The notes under the pieces were generated by a model. The model saw nothing but the letters and a program-made list of their open reading frames with translations, did not search any database and had not been told where the DNA came from. From Diatrype stigma (Eukaryota > Ascomycota > Sordariomycetes > Xylariales > Diatrypaceae): a stretch of DNA of 64,000 nt. The first letter of the stretch is position 1; each line of letters opens with the position of its first letter. The stretch lies in contig JAKJXP020000033.1 of the NCBI GenBank assembly GCA_022225965.2, forward strand, positions 1 to 64,000, in the 5' to 3' direction. The position numbers were made by a program, and so were the translations under genes. Positions 54,841 through 64,000 of the stretch are shown here, piece by piece.

Positions 54841-57805
54841 ATGACTTCCCTGTCCGGAGGGGAGGAATCAGGGGGTGGTGACATGTCCTTAGGAGCCGCC
54901 AGGCAATCTTGCAAAGAATGCTATAGGCGAAAGGCGCGCTGCGACAAGGTCATACCCGCCTGTGGACCTTGTATGAAATATAGGCGCCACTGCCTATACG
55001 AGAAGCACTCTCGGACGCCGTTGACTCGAAGGTAAGGGAGCAATTAAGAGGCAGAAAGAACCAGGCCCCTTTGGCGCATGTACTTTCGCATGACCCGTGA
55101 GCCATATAATTCTAACGACCATGCAGACACCTGACGGAAGTAGAAGAGAAACTAGAGAGGGCGGAAGCACTTATCAAGAGACTGAGAAGGAGTGAACGGG
55201 ACGAACACTCAAACACCGGGGTAGACCAGCCAATTTCCCAGCAGACTCATGTGCCACACCTGGCGGAACAGGACACGTTCTTCGCTATTGGCGAACAGAG
55301 CAGGCAGGATGAAGATTCAGTGGACCAGCAGGCACCCCCCGACCAACGATTTTCAGAAAGGGATGTTCATGCTCCCGCCGCGACCGCCCAGCAGCACTCG
55401 GCGCTGAGTACGGGGGAAAAGGTCGGTCGTTTCGAGCCGGCTAACTCCGTATCGATGAATAATGGGAGAGCCCCCACATCATATTCCCCGGAGACGAGCT
55501 CCTCATCCAGGGCCTCCACCGGACTGCTGGAAAAGCCCCCGCAGGACGACTTTGAGTGGGACGAGCTCGACCCGATCATCCACCACCAATCTCCCGGGTT
55601 CGGCGGCGCCGACGGCACCGAAGCCGGAACCGGAGAAGAGGACCAGATCAAAGACGGGATGGCGTCGCTGGCCGTCGACGACAAGGAGGCCGGCTACTTA
55701 GGCGTAGCCTCGGGCGCGGCGCTCCTGCGTATCCTCGAGCCGAACGCCGCTCGGTTTCACACGACGACGTCGTCGTCGAACCATTCGCAGTCGCAGCACC
55801 ACCAGCAGCAGCAGCGACGGCTCCCGTCGATCCTGGCGCAGCCTGACATCAACCGGCATATCGGCGACGCGATGATCGACTCTTACTTCAAGCGGTTCCA
55901 CCTGAGCTACCCGATCCTGCACGAGCCGACGTTCCGGGCGCAGTACTCGGAGGTGATCCCGCAGCCGCACGGGCGGAGCTGGCCCGTGCTGGCCTACGTG
56001 GTGGCCGCCATCGGCGTGTACAGCTCGGCCGCGGTGGTCGGCGACCTGGACCTGCGGCTGTTCGAGCACGCCAAGTCGATGCTGTCGTTCGACTTCCTCG
56101 AGGTGGGCAACCTGACGCTGGTCCAGGGCCTGACCCTTATCTCCAACCTGCAGCAGAAGCGCGACAAGCCCAACTCGGGCTACAACTACCTGGGCCTCGC
56201 CGTCCGCATGGCCATCGGCTTGGGCCTGCACAAAGAGTTCCCCGGCTGGAACATCAGCCCCTTGAACATGGAGATCCGCCGCCGCGTGTGGTGGTCCCTG
56301 TGCGTGTTCGACGTCGGCGCTACCATCACCTTCAGCAGGCCCATGGTCTGGCCGTACGACGGCGTCGAGGTGTCTTTTCCATTGAATGTAACAGATCGGG
56401 TGCGTGGAATGGTGTCTTTCTAATCCAAAATCCGGGGCCCCTTCCTCTCCGCCCTCCCCTCGTTGCTCACGGCTAATATTCAAGACCCCCTTGCTGACAT
56501 TCCCTTTTTCTCTTTTTTTTCTCTCTCCACTTATAGGAACTCACGGCGAACTCCAAGTCCTACCCGCCCGAGAACGCGGCGATGACACCGTACACGGCAG
56601 TCAGCACGCAAGCGCGGTTCCACACGGCGACGCACCGGATCTACTCGCGGGTGATCTCGAAGCCGTTCCCCGCAGCCGAGGAGCTGCTCGAGCTAGACGC
56701 GGCCATGATCCAGCCGTGGCGGGCTAGCCTGCCCCCATACTTCTCCTTTGCTTCCTCCGATGACGATGGGAGCGGCAGCTCGATCCCGGCGCCCGTCCCC
56801 CCCGCGTACGCCATGGCGCACGCCGTCATGCAGTGGCGCTACCGCAACCTGCGCATCATCATGTACCGGCCGTTCGTGATCCGCACGGCGCTCAATGCGC
56901 GCGAGGGTCGCGAGGAGGATAGCCCCGCTGCCGTCGAAGCGTATGACCGCTGTCTTGAGGACGCCAGGATCACCATCGACCTTATCAGTCAGTATTGGTC
57001 GAAGCATGAGCACAACCGCTTGGCGGCTTGGTATGCCTTGTAAGTCGCATTTCTTTTCTTTTTCTTTTGTTTCAAAAGCCCCTCCCCCAAATTCGTCCTT
57101 CGTTCAAACAGCGGCGAGTATATATTGACGTATGTGGCCTTACGTTGATTAACATATATACAAACATACAGGTACTTCCTCTTCCAAGCCGCCCTGATCC
57201 CTTGCATCTGCCTGCGGAACTGTCCGGACGCCGCCGCCGCGCCCGGCTGGTGCCTGCAGATCTCAAAGACGCTGCAGACAATCCAGGCCCTGGCGCCAGC
57301 CAATGCCAGCTCCATGCGCTGCTACCAGGTGATCCTGAAGCTGTGCGGCCAGTACCTGCGAGGTGAGCTGCCGCCGCTGTCAATACCGGCTTTCTTACCG
57401 GCAGTGGAACCGTCCTCGAGCCGTGCACCACCGCCACATCGGGAGGAAACAGACTTGGGAAAGAAGCAGCAGCAGCAGCAGCAGCAGCAGCTGGGCATAA
57501 ATCAGATACAGCCTCCTGGCTCTGGATCCGGCACTGGCCTCGGCTCCAACTCTGGCTCACATTCGACTGAATTCGACTGCCACCTACAGCATCAGCAGCC
57601 GCAACAGGGTCAACAACAACAACAACGACAGCAACAACAACAGCTGGTAGACGAAGTAAACCTCACGTTGGGTCCGATCGACGAGAGCCCGCAGACGCAG
57701 ATCAACCACGTGTTCCCAATGATGTGGCCCAACGCCACTGCGCTGGAGGCCGCGGAGGAGGTCATGGGAGACGATGCATGGCTCGAGTTCCTAAGGGGCG
57801 TTTAG
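54841..57805 (+). CDS. Gal4-like Zn2Cys6 transcription factor
   Basis: Predicted 866-residue regulator from four exons: 54841..55031, 55127..56399, 56537..57039 and 57172..57805 (introns 95, 137 and 132 nt; all frames agree). Zinc-cluster cysteines fall at residues 24, 27, 34, 41, 44 and 51 (CX2CX6CX6CX2CX6C). They are followed by the linker SRTPLTRRHLTEVEEKLERA, which closely resembles the Gal4/Lac9 linker and dimerisation coiled coil. The central fungal_trans domain includes FHLSYPILHEPTF, GLGLHKEFPGW and RRRVWWSLCVFDVG. The C-terminal part has polyglutamine runs (eight Gln encoded by CAG near 57463, with more near 57606-57645) and an acidic end. It probably activates sugar-utilisation genes, with the adjacent transporter as the first candidate target. 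Confidence 0.9.
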
Positions 57806-58381
57806 TATCGAAGTCAAGTGTCCTTTGTTGCACGCGAAAGAAGGTGGATGGAATTCGGGATTAATGTTGTACATTATTGTTTTGGCATCATTAGGTAAAG
57901 TTATACGGCTAGCCAACCTATTGGTTGCTCGCAGCGATGTATGATAATACAGAAAGTTTTGATACAATCCACCACCCCTAGTAAGTATATTTCCCACAGT
58001 GAACTCCCACCACAAGATCCGCTTGTAAGAACTAGCAAAAGAGGTTGACTGGATGGGGTATATCCCTGTTGACTTAGACGTCTGGCTTGATTCGGGGGGT
58101 ATTCAACGGTGGTTTCAACCCTTGCGTGCTTCCCAGCCTCAATCTTGACCCCAACGCCAGCTCCGATACATCAGGGGCACTTGGGGAATTCATGAATGGC
58201 TCTGCGCGCAACGCAATCCATGCTTGTTCAGCGCAGACAACCTCAACCGATGTCCCGGAAATACGACATAGACAGTAGTATCCCAAGGACATGCCCAAGT
58301 CGTAGAGAGAAGCTGTGCAAACCCGGCAGAGAATTTTCCCCTCCCGCCCTTGTGGACCGAGCCAGAGGACCAAAACTCCCA
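57806..58381. other. Convergent spacer, no gene seen
   Basis: 3' flank of the Gal4-like gene (+) and of the zinc-finger gene (-). No feature is recognised. Confidence 0.4.
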
Positions 58382-59254
58382 TCAGGGGGTGAACAGCGGA
58401 CTATTTCGCGACCCCGTCGCACCTCCATCATCTCCATCACAACCGCCCCCACCGCCACCGCCATCACCTGCAGTCTGGCGCTCATTATCCGTATCCCCCG
58501 GCGCGTCCGCATTCCCCGTGACAGGCCGATGGTCAGGAGGGCCCCTCCAAGCCGGTACACGAGCATTGCGCCCCGACCCCGACCCCGACCCCAACCCGGT
58601 CCCTATCTCGATCCCACCACCGCCCCCGCTCCCGCCCCCAGCGGCGAAGCTCCCGAACATGGCCGGGCCCGTGAAGTCGGTCCACGACGACACGACGTGC
58701 TGGACGTGGGCCTGGCGGCCGCGCAGGATCTCGTTCTCGCGCCGCAGGCGCTGCACCTCGCCCTGCAGGCCCAGGACCTGGTGCTCGAGCGTGCGCACGC
58801 GTGCCGCCGTCTGCTTGCGCACCTGCTGCTGCGCCTTGCGCGGCGACTGGCTGTGCTGCTGCTGCTGCTGCGGGCCTTCTCCCGGCCCGTCGATGTCCAT
58901 GCCCGGCGGCAATAGGAGACGCGGGTCGTTCGGGCCACTGCTACCACCGGCACCGCCAGCAGCAGCAGCAGATGATGAGGAGGGGGTCCCTACGTAGCCA
59001 TAGGCGCCGCCGCCATATCGCGGAACCTCGGCCGATCGCCGCGAGCTCGAAGCCCCGTTGGTGTATCCGTCCCCACCTACGCCCCCGCTGCTGCTGATGC
59101 TGTTCGAGTACTCCTTGCAGAACTCGTTGAGGTGGCGCTTCAGCGAGCCCGCGTGGTTGAGGATCTCCGACGCGCAGTGGCGGCACCGGGACTTCCGCGG
59201 CACGTCGGTGGGCTCGAAGTGGCTCCGGAGCTCGTGGTCAAAGGGTCTGGGCAT
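58382..59254 (-). CDS. BED-like zinc finger and coiled-coil protein
   Basis: Predicted 290-residue, single-exon protein. The N-terminal module from FDHELRSHFEPTD through CRHCASEILNHAGSLKRH to FC has the spacing of a BED-type finger: two Cys, then His and a final His/Cys. It is preceded by an aromatic-containing segment as in BED domains. A low-complexity Ser/Gly region follows, then a QQQQQ run. Next is a strong coiled coil with leucine heptads (ARVRTLEHQVLGLQGEVQRL), then a Gly-rich tail with (GSGS)n and a G8 run. Such a protein could be a small DNA-binding dimer, perhaps domesticated from an hAT transposase finger. The C-terminal low-complexity part may be mis-framed if an intron was missed. 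Confidence 0.7.
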   Translation of the reverse strand: MPRPFDHELRSHFEPTDVPRKSRCRHCASEILNHAGSLKRHLNEFCKEYSNSISSSGGVGGDGYTNGASSSRRSAEVPRYGGGAYGYVGTPSSSSAAAAGGAGGSSGPNDPRLLLPPGMDIDGPGEGPQQQQQHSQSPRKAQQQVRKQTAARVRTLEHQVLGLQGEVQRLRRENEILRGRQAHVQHVVSSWTDFTGPAMFGSFAAGGGSGGGGGIEIGTGLGSGSGSGRNARVPAWRGPPDHRPVTGNADAPGDTDNERQTAGDGGGGGGGCDGDDGGATGSRNSPLFTP

Positions 59255-59871
59255 CGCGAGACCAACGGAAGAGGGGGAGGGAGGGGTTTTTTATATACTA
59301 CCAATCAATCAATGGTGATAGGATGGGAAGGATGGGATGAATGGGTGGTTTCTGATAATAATTATTGTGATATAAGGGTTGGCTGGATGAAAGATCCAGA
59401 ATGTTTGTGTACTATTCAGGTTTCGTGGCGCGTATGTCTGGCGACTTTAAGGGTTTGGGAGTGGGGATAGGAGATAAGATACGTATCATACGGAAGTTTC
59501 CCCCAAAAGGTTCCGGTTTTTTACTACTAACCTGGAAACTAGGAGTGGCCCCTGGGCGTCTGCCCGCCAACTGATGCCAAGTGACAAGCTGGAAACATCT
59601 GCCACTTTGCCCAAGTTAGTTAGACTGTCACGTATTAGTCAACTAGCCCTCGCCCCTGCGTTTGCATCTTTCGTTTGCAGCATCTTTCATCCCAGGCTTC
59701 TCTCTGCAATCACAAGCACAAGCACAAACTGATATCAATTAGACATATCGATATCTTCTCACTTACTCCAAAGATGAGCTTCTGGAGTTAACTGACCTCA
59801 CTCAATCTCGCAATCTGGGAATTTGGAGATCCGAGACCGACGCTACCTGGCGTCCCCGTCGCACCGTCCCG
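59255..59871. other. Divergent promoter region
   Basis: 617 bases between divergent starts of the zinc-finger gene and the RNase III-like gene. GATGGGA-type words repeat near 59311-59345. No gene is seen. Confidence 0.4.
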
Positions 59872-60693
59872 ATGATCGGGATCCCACAAAAGTGCACCGT
59901 CAGGTGCCTCCGGCGGCGGCGGCTCGTGCCCGGGCCGTCTTCGAAAGGGGTTAGACCCCACTTCTTCTTCCGAAACCTCAGCAGCAACAGCACCCCGCCG
60001 GTGCTGCCGCCGTCAACGGAGGTAGTCGAGACGGACACTGCCCTGCCGCTGCTACCGCTGCTACCGCCGCCGCCGCCGGAGCCATCACCCGAGGAAGTCA
60101 AGGCGGCCCTCGCGGCAGCCAAGCTCGAGGCCGCCCAGATCGCCATCGGCTACCGGTTCAAGCAGCCCGCCTTGCTCTGGGAGGCTCTGCAGGCCGCCGG
60201 GTCCAGCGTTACCCTGCCCGAGGGGAACAAGCAGCTGGCCGTCGTCGGCGACAAGCTCCTGGGGTTCCACCTCGCCTTGATCGGCCGCGAGCGGGGCGAG
60301 GACACGAGTGAGTTCCGATCCATCCAATCCCGTCCGGAACCGTGTTGCTGTTGCTGTTACTGTTTTTATCGTGATTACATTGCGTTCACTACTTTGTTTT
60401 TTGTCGATTACTGTTAGCTAAGAAAAGCGCTTTATCTTACAACCCTTGCGCCCGGGGCTCCGTTAGAAGAGATGACTTACCGCATCTCCACGCAGGCCGG
60501 CAACCAGCACCTGCACGACGTCTGCGACGCGGCCGGGCTGACGCCGTGCATCCACCATAGCGCGTCGGAAAAGTCCAAGTTCATGATCGGGCCCAAGACC
60601 AAAACGGCGACGGTCGAGGCCGTGATCGCTGCTGTGCATTTCGACAGCGGCATGGAGGCTGCTCTCGCCGTCATCCGACATCTTAAGATCTGA
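59872..60693 (+). CDS. Mitochondrial RNase III-like domain protein
   Basis: Predicted 220-residue protein from exons 59872..60307 and 60467..60693 (intron 159 nt, GTGAGT donor). The first 40 residues are rich in Arg and Ser and lack acidic residues (MIGIPQKCTVRCLRRRRL), as in a mitochondrial presequence. A proline-rich linker leads to IGYRFKQPALLWEALQAAG, the start of the RNase III fold. It continues with NKQLAVVGDKLLGFHLA in place of the catalytic signature, and ends KTATVEAVIAAVHFDSGMEAALAVIRHL. The usual ERLEFLGD box lacks its glutamates, so the protein is probably not catalytic. Non-catalytic RNase III folds occur in the mitochondrial large ribosomal subunit. Confidence 0.78.
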
Positions 60694-61503
60694 ATTGGTT
60701 GATCCTTTGGAGGAGCTTCCTCTTTCTCATCCCGCCGTGATGTGATGTGCTCTCTATTATTGATCAGGCCTTTTCCCGCCGCAGCGCATCATACCATATC
60801 ATACCATGCCGGTCTTGATTGATGTCGAATCTTCAGGCTCTAATGGAGGAGGGTCGGAAAGACGGGCGGGAAACCCTGATACCCGGAACCCGGAAAACGG
60901 GCATCAGTTAGTTTTCCCAACCTGGTAGGCTTTGCGCAAGCACGGAGAAGCCATCGGCTAACTTTCTTTACGCGAGGCCGCAGCTCGCACAAAGGAGCGA
61001 ATGTCGGGGCATAACATCAGGCGACGCCCGAAACTGACCTCCGGGCACGGATCATATCTACAGGTCGTATAGTCAGTACTCGGCCTTCCTTGAATTTTCG
61101 AAAGAAGGTCAGGTCTCAGGCTGTTCTTGAGAGTGTGAGTTGCCTTGTCACTCTGAACTCTCCCTGGTTTTGGATAACGGGCAGGGTCGGCGAACCCGCC
61201 ACAAGCCCTGAAGGTTCGATTACGGCTTTTCAAATCAGCTGTAGTATACTCAATGTTCGAAATATCTCTACTCCGACTAGAAAGGTGGTGATAGAAGGGG
61301 GATTGCACTGGTGAAAGAGCCGGAGCGTATGAAGACATGTCAAAATACATTATCATTGATCCAGGCTGTTGCGCTGCCAGAATCGCAAGTCATATGTTCA
61401 TGTGATCAAGCACTGAGTACCACTACGGAAAACTCATAACCCCACACCCTAAGTCGTTGCGCACAACAAAGCTCCTGGCATGCCGCCATTCCAGTCCTTT
61501 TCA
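60694..61503. other. Convergent spacer, no gene seen
   Basis: 0.8 kb between convergent genes. ATCATACC is repeated at about 60788-60804, and several GGAAACCC/CCCGGAA words lie near 60868-60900. No gene is supported. Confidence 0.4.
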
Positions 61504-62186
61504 TCACAGGCACCACGCTATCGCCACTATGAAGGCTCCAGTCGCCGTGACGGAAAAGCTCCTCGTGTCGAGCAAGTTCTGCACCCCAACGCCGCCGCTC
61601 ACGAGCCCATCATACCCGTCGACCTCGTATTTGTCCGACTCTAAATTCGCCCCTCCGGTGCTGTTGGCGTCGTGCAGCTCAGCCTCGAAGTAGTGCGTCT
61701 TGTCAGCGGACAGTGTGTTGCTGTCTGAGATAATGATATCGTGTATCTCCCGGGGATCCCACGTGTAGTTGCCGTCGGCGACCGTGATGTTGACCTGGAG
61801 CTCCCAGCCAAATAGGGTGCCGCTTGCAGACTCGGCCCTGAACCAGATGTCCACCTACAGTGTGAAAGTCAGTGGACGCCGTTTGACTAATTAGTAGTTA
61901 CATATGTCACGGCAGCTCTCAGTGCTGTTATGGATTCTCCAGAGAGGCCTAGTAGATGATGATAATCAAGCAACCCTTGGAGATACTTCACGGACTGGAC
62001 TAAAGGTGTATGGCTACTAACTTGCTGGTATTCAGTGCCGCTTCCGGCATTGGGGTCCCATGCGATGACGATGCTGGGTGCTGAGAGATTGAGCTTGCTG
62101 TTGGTGTCGGGCGACTCCCATTCGAAGGCGCACGTGAGAGCCGGGAGTAGGTGGAGGAAAGCGGCAAGGGTTGGGAGGAAATGCAT
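61504..62186 (-). CDS. Kre9/Knh1-like secreted, probably GPI-anchored protein
   Basis: Predicted 171-residue protein from exons 62186..62022 and 61854..61504 (intron 167 nt, GTTAGT donor, TAG acceptor). A signal peptide MHFLPTLAAFLHLLPALTCA is followed by FEWESPDTNSKLNLSAPSIV, then VDIWFRAESASGTLFGWEL, NITVADGNYTWDP and HYFEAELHDANST. This strand pattern matches the small Kre9/Knh1 N-terminal-like family of fungal surface proteins. Several N-glycosylation sequons are present. The C-terminus ends in a hydrophobic segment (SVTATGAFIVAIAWCL), as needed for GPI attachment. A role in the cell wall is inferred. Confidence 0.75.
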
Positions 62187-62989
62187 GATGTTAAGTGGCC
62201 ACGCTTGCGGACTTCAGATTGGTACCACTTCAAATGTGCGTATTGTGTAGATTATTGTGTAAATATGAAGATCAAGAGCTCGATGATCCAGGTAGAGAGG
62301 GAAGTGACTACGCTTATGTATGTACTATATCAGGGTTGCCAAGGACGTCAAGTTCACTCTGCGTATAGATACCTGACTTAAGCACCTACCTACATGTTTG
62401 TTTCTGAGTTCTTGGTTGGGTAACACGTCCCTACCAGCAGCAAACATGCCACTCTATAGGTACGAAACAGCTTCACGCTATACGTCATGGCATGGCAGTC
62501 GCGATGGAATGCCAAGGAATGCCCAGCGGCTGCCTGACCAGCTGAAATAATCCTTCGGCGAAACAGGAAATCTAGGTCCGCTCTGTAGATACGCGAGTCT
62601 GTAAGTGGTGGCATTCTGTAAACTCCATGTTCCTCTTGCCCATTTTGGTGTTAGGTACCTACCTTGTACTTTAGACCACGTCTTATTCGAGGTCAGGTGC
62701 ATCCCGAATCTAGGGGATATTGTTTCCTTACTTTAGCGTCGTGTAGATTTAACAAAGTGCATATGTCATTTCTGGAATCCCATTGTACCTAAACACGTCT
62801 AGTATTCGCTAAGAATCACTCTGGATCAAGAAGTGCATCAACCCATAGGCGCAACATAACCGTCTCAAGTTTCCTACCAAACTCGCAAAGCTTGGTCGGG
62901 ATAATTGTCATATCGGCAACGACTGCCGACATGATTGTCCCTCAACCGGACCTGTCCGGGACCATACATCCATTCCCGTATAGTCCCGG
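62187..62989. other. Intergenic region, no gene seen
   Basis: 5' flank of the Kre9-like gene. It has balanced composition and no motif-bearing frames. Confidence 0.4.
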
Positions 62990-63440
62990 TCTCGACCTCG
63001 GTAGCGGCTGGGTGGGTACCGACCCCGGCGCCGCGTCTCGGGGATCAGGAGGCCCACGACGCCGTCGACACCCGCGACACGCACCCGGTCCTCCAGGATG
63101 TCAGCGACGCATTACGGAGAGCCGACCAGCACGGGCCCATTGCCGCCGATGGCATACAGCTTGCTGAGCTTACGCGGCGTCCAGCTCGGGACGGTGTTGC
63201 CGCGGTGCTTGGGTGTGCTGACGAGCGAGTGCACGCGCCCGTCGTCGACGGTGGCGTCGTCCGGTTTAATATCCGTGTCCAGCCCGAACCGGGCCAGGTC
63301 GATCGATGTTCACGTTCCCCGAGTAGAAGGCCAGCCCTGCCTCGGCGCTGGCATACTCCAGAGCTTCCTGAAATTTTGCCCGTGCTTCTTCGTCCGTCCT
63401 GCCGATCACCGCGAGGATCTTGATTCTGCGCGGGTCTCGG
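62990..63440 (-). pseudogene. Remnant of an NtaA/DszA-type flavin monooxygenase
   Basis: Read on the minus strand, about 63437-63305 gives DPRRIKILAVIGRTDEEARA, then FQEALEYASAEAGLAFYSG. After a frame change comes IDLARFGLDTDIKPDD and TPRKLSKLYAIGGNGPVLVG, then SP, an in-frame TAA at about 63110, and CVADILEDRVRVAGVDG joined directly to LLIPETRRRGRY. This is the C-terminal third of bacterial-luciferase-like FMN-dependent monooxygenases (nitrilotriacetate/dibenzothiophene-sulfone type), in the right order. A frameshift, a stop, an internal loss of about 25-30 residues and the missing N-terminus show it is dead. High GC in the remnant suggests decay without RIP. Confidence 0.7.
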
Positions 63441-64000
63441 CAGGCTACACAGCCGTAGCAGCGCCCTCGCCGACTGCGAGGGTGGCTTTAAAATTAGACA
63501 ATATGAGACTAGGTGAGGTAGCAGTAACTACTAGTAGAACTGGTATCTAGGGGTGAGCCGATTTTGCCTACTTCCCACATCATGCCATACGAAACACCTA
63601 CCATCCGTGGAAGGACGTCGTCTTATAGTGCTCAAGCATGTTGAGCCAAGCGGGGCTGCTACCCAGGCCTACTCTAGTAAAAGATGCACCGGCGCACGCT
63701 ACAGGTTATACGACATATTGTGCTGCGATGGCATGTGCGACCGCCCCGTCTTGACAGATGGTGCGACTACAAGCCGGTCAGAAGTAGGCGGGGGTGTCGG
63801 CGCGATGGCCGGGTCTTCGCCGTGTGCACCGGGCCGCTTTATGCTATAGTATACCCCTACACACTCAGGTCACTTCTAATATAATCCCAGTACGAAAATA
63901 TCTGTCGAATCCTCTCGCAGTAGTAACAATGGTGAAAATCAGTTCGTGACAAACTATGCACCTGTTCGCCCGTCCTCGGAGTCTCACGTATCCAAAAGCA
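63441..64000. other. Window-end region, no gene identified
   Basis: Balanced composition. An open frame at 63553-63849 (+) has no recognisable motif. A portion may belong to the missing 5' part of the monooxygenase remnant, but nothing readable was found. Confidence 0.35.

Noticed and set aside
55698..56483. 261-codon open frame antisense to the Gal4-like gene
   Set aside because: It is a shadow of GC-rich exon 2; its translation is Arg/His/Val-rich with no family features.
63553..63849. 98-codon open frame near the window end
   Set aside because: No recognisable motif on either strand; not supportable as a gene.

Overview
This window looks like nuclear DNA of a filamentous ascomycete (Pezizomycotina, probably Sordariomycetes). 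The evidence is short introns with GTRNGT donors and CTAAC/CTGAC-type branch sites, an OMP decarboxylase carrying the long acidic insert seen in filamentous ascomycetes, Zn2Cys6 regulators, a HET-domain gene and a SAT5/rhodopsin-like membrane protein. Large AT-rich blocks look like transposon remnants degraded by repeat-induced point mutation (RIP). No tRNA, rRNA or CRISPR array was recognised. All exon limits are hand-read from frame and splice consensus.

Layout. Positions 1-2000 and about 4150-16570 are extremely AT-rich, almost gene-free repeat DNA. They hold two coding-periodic minisatellites, a three-copy repeat with RIP-like divergence, a small MITE-like element and a balanced-GC remnant at 14240-14900. 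A single rhodopsin-like gene sits on a 2 kb island between the blocks. From 16.6 kb the DNA becomes ordinary euchromatin: an NAD(P)-binding protein, a fumarase/aspartase-superfamily lyase (3-carboxymuconate cycloisomerase-like), a decayed methyltransferase, a 911-residue Zn2Cys6 factor, OMP decarboxylase, a 4.5 kb gene-poor interval, phosphatidylinositol synthase, a frame-disrupted conserved hypothetical gene and a HET gene broken at a C12 tract.

The most coherent functional group runs from 39.5 to 57.8 kb. It contains two sorbose/L-xylulose-reductase-like SDRs, a xylitol/polyol dehydrogenase, a P-loop sugar/nucleoside-kinase-like protein, an MFS sugar (lactose-permease-type) transporter and a Gal4-like regulator. 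Candidate CreA and XlnR sites lie in several of its promoters. These genes could form a polyol or pentose import and oxidation module. It is interrupted by a trio that looks secretory: two small cysteine-rich secreted proteins and a membrane protein with two HxxHC motifs resembling UstYa-family proteins.

The right end has a BED-like zinc-finger/coiled-coil protein, a mitochondrial RNase III-like protein that seems to lack the catalytic signature, a Kre9/Knh1-like GPI-anchored protein, and a decayed fragment of an NtaA/DszA-type flavin monooxygenase.
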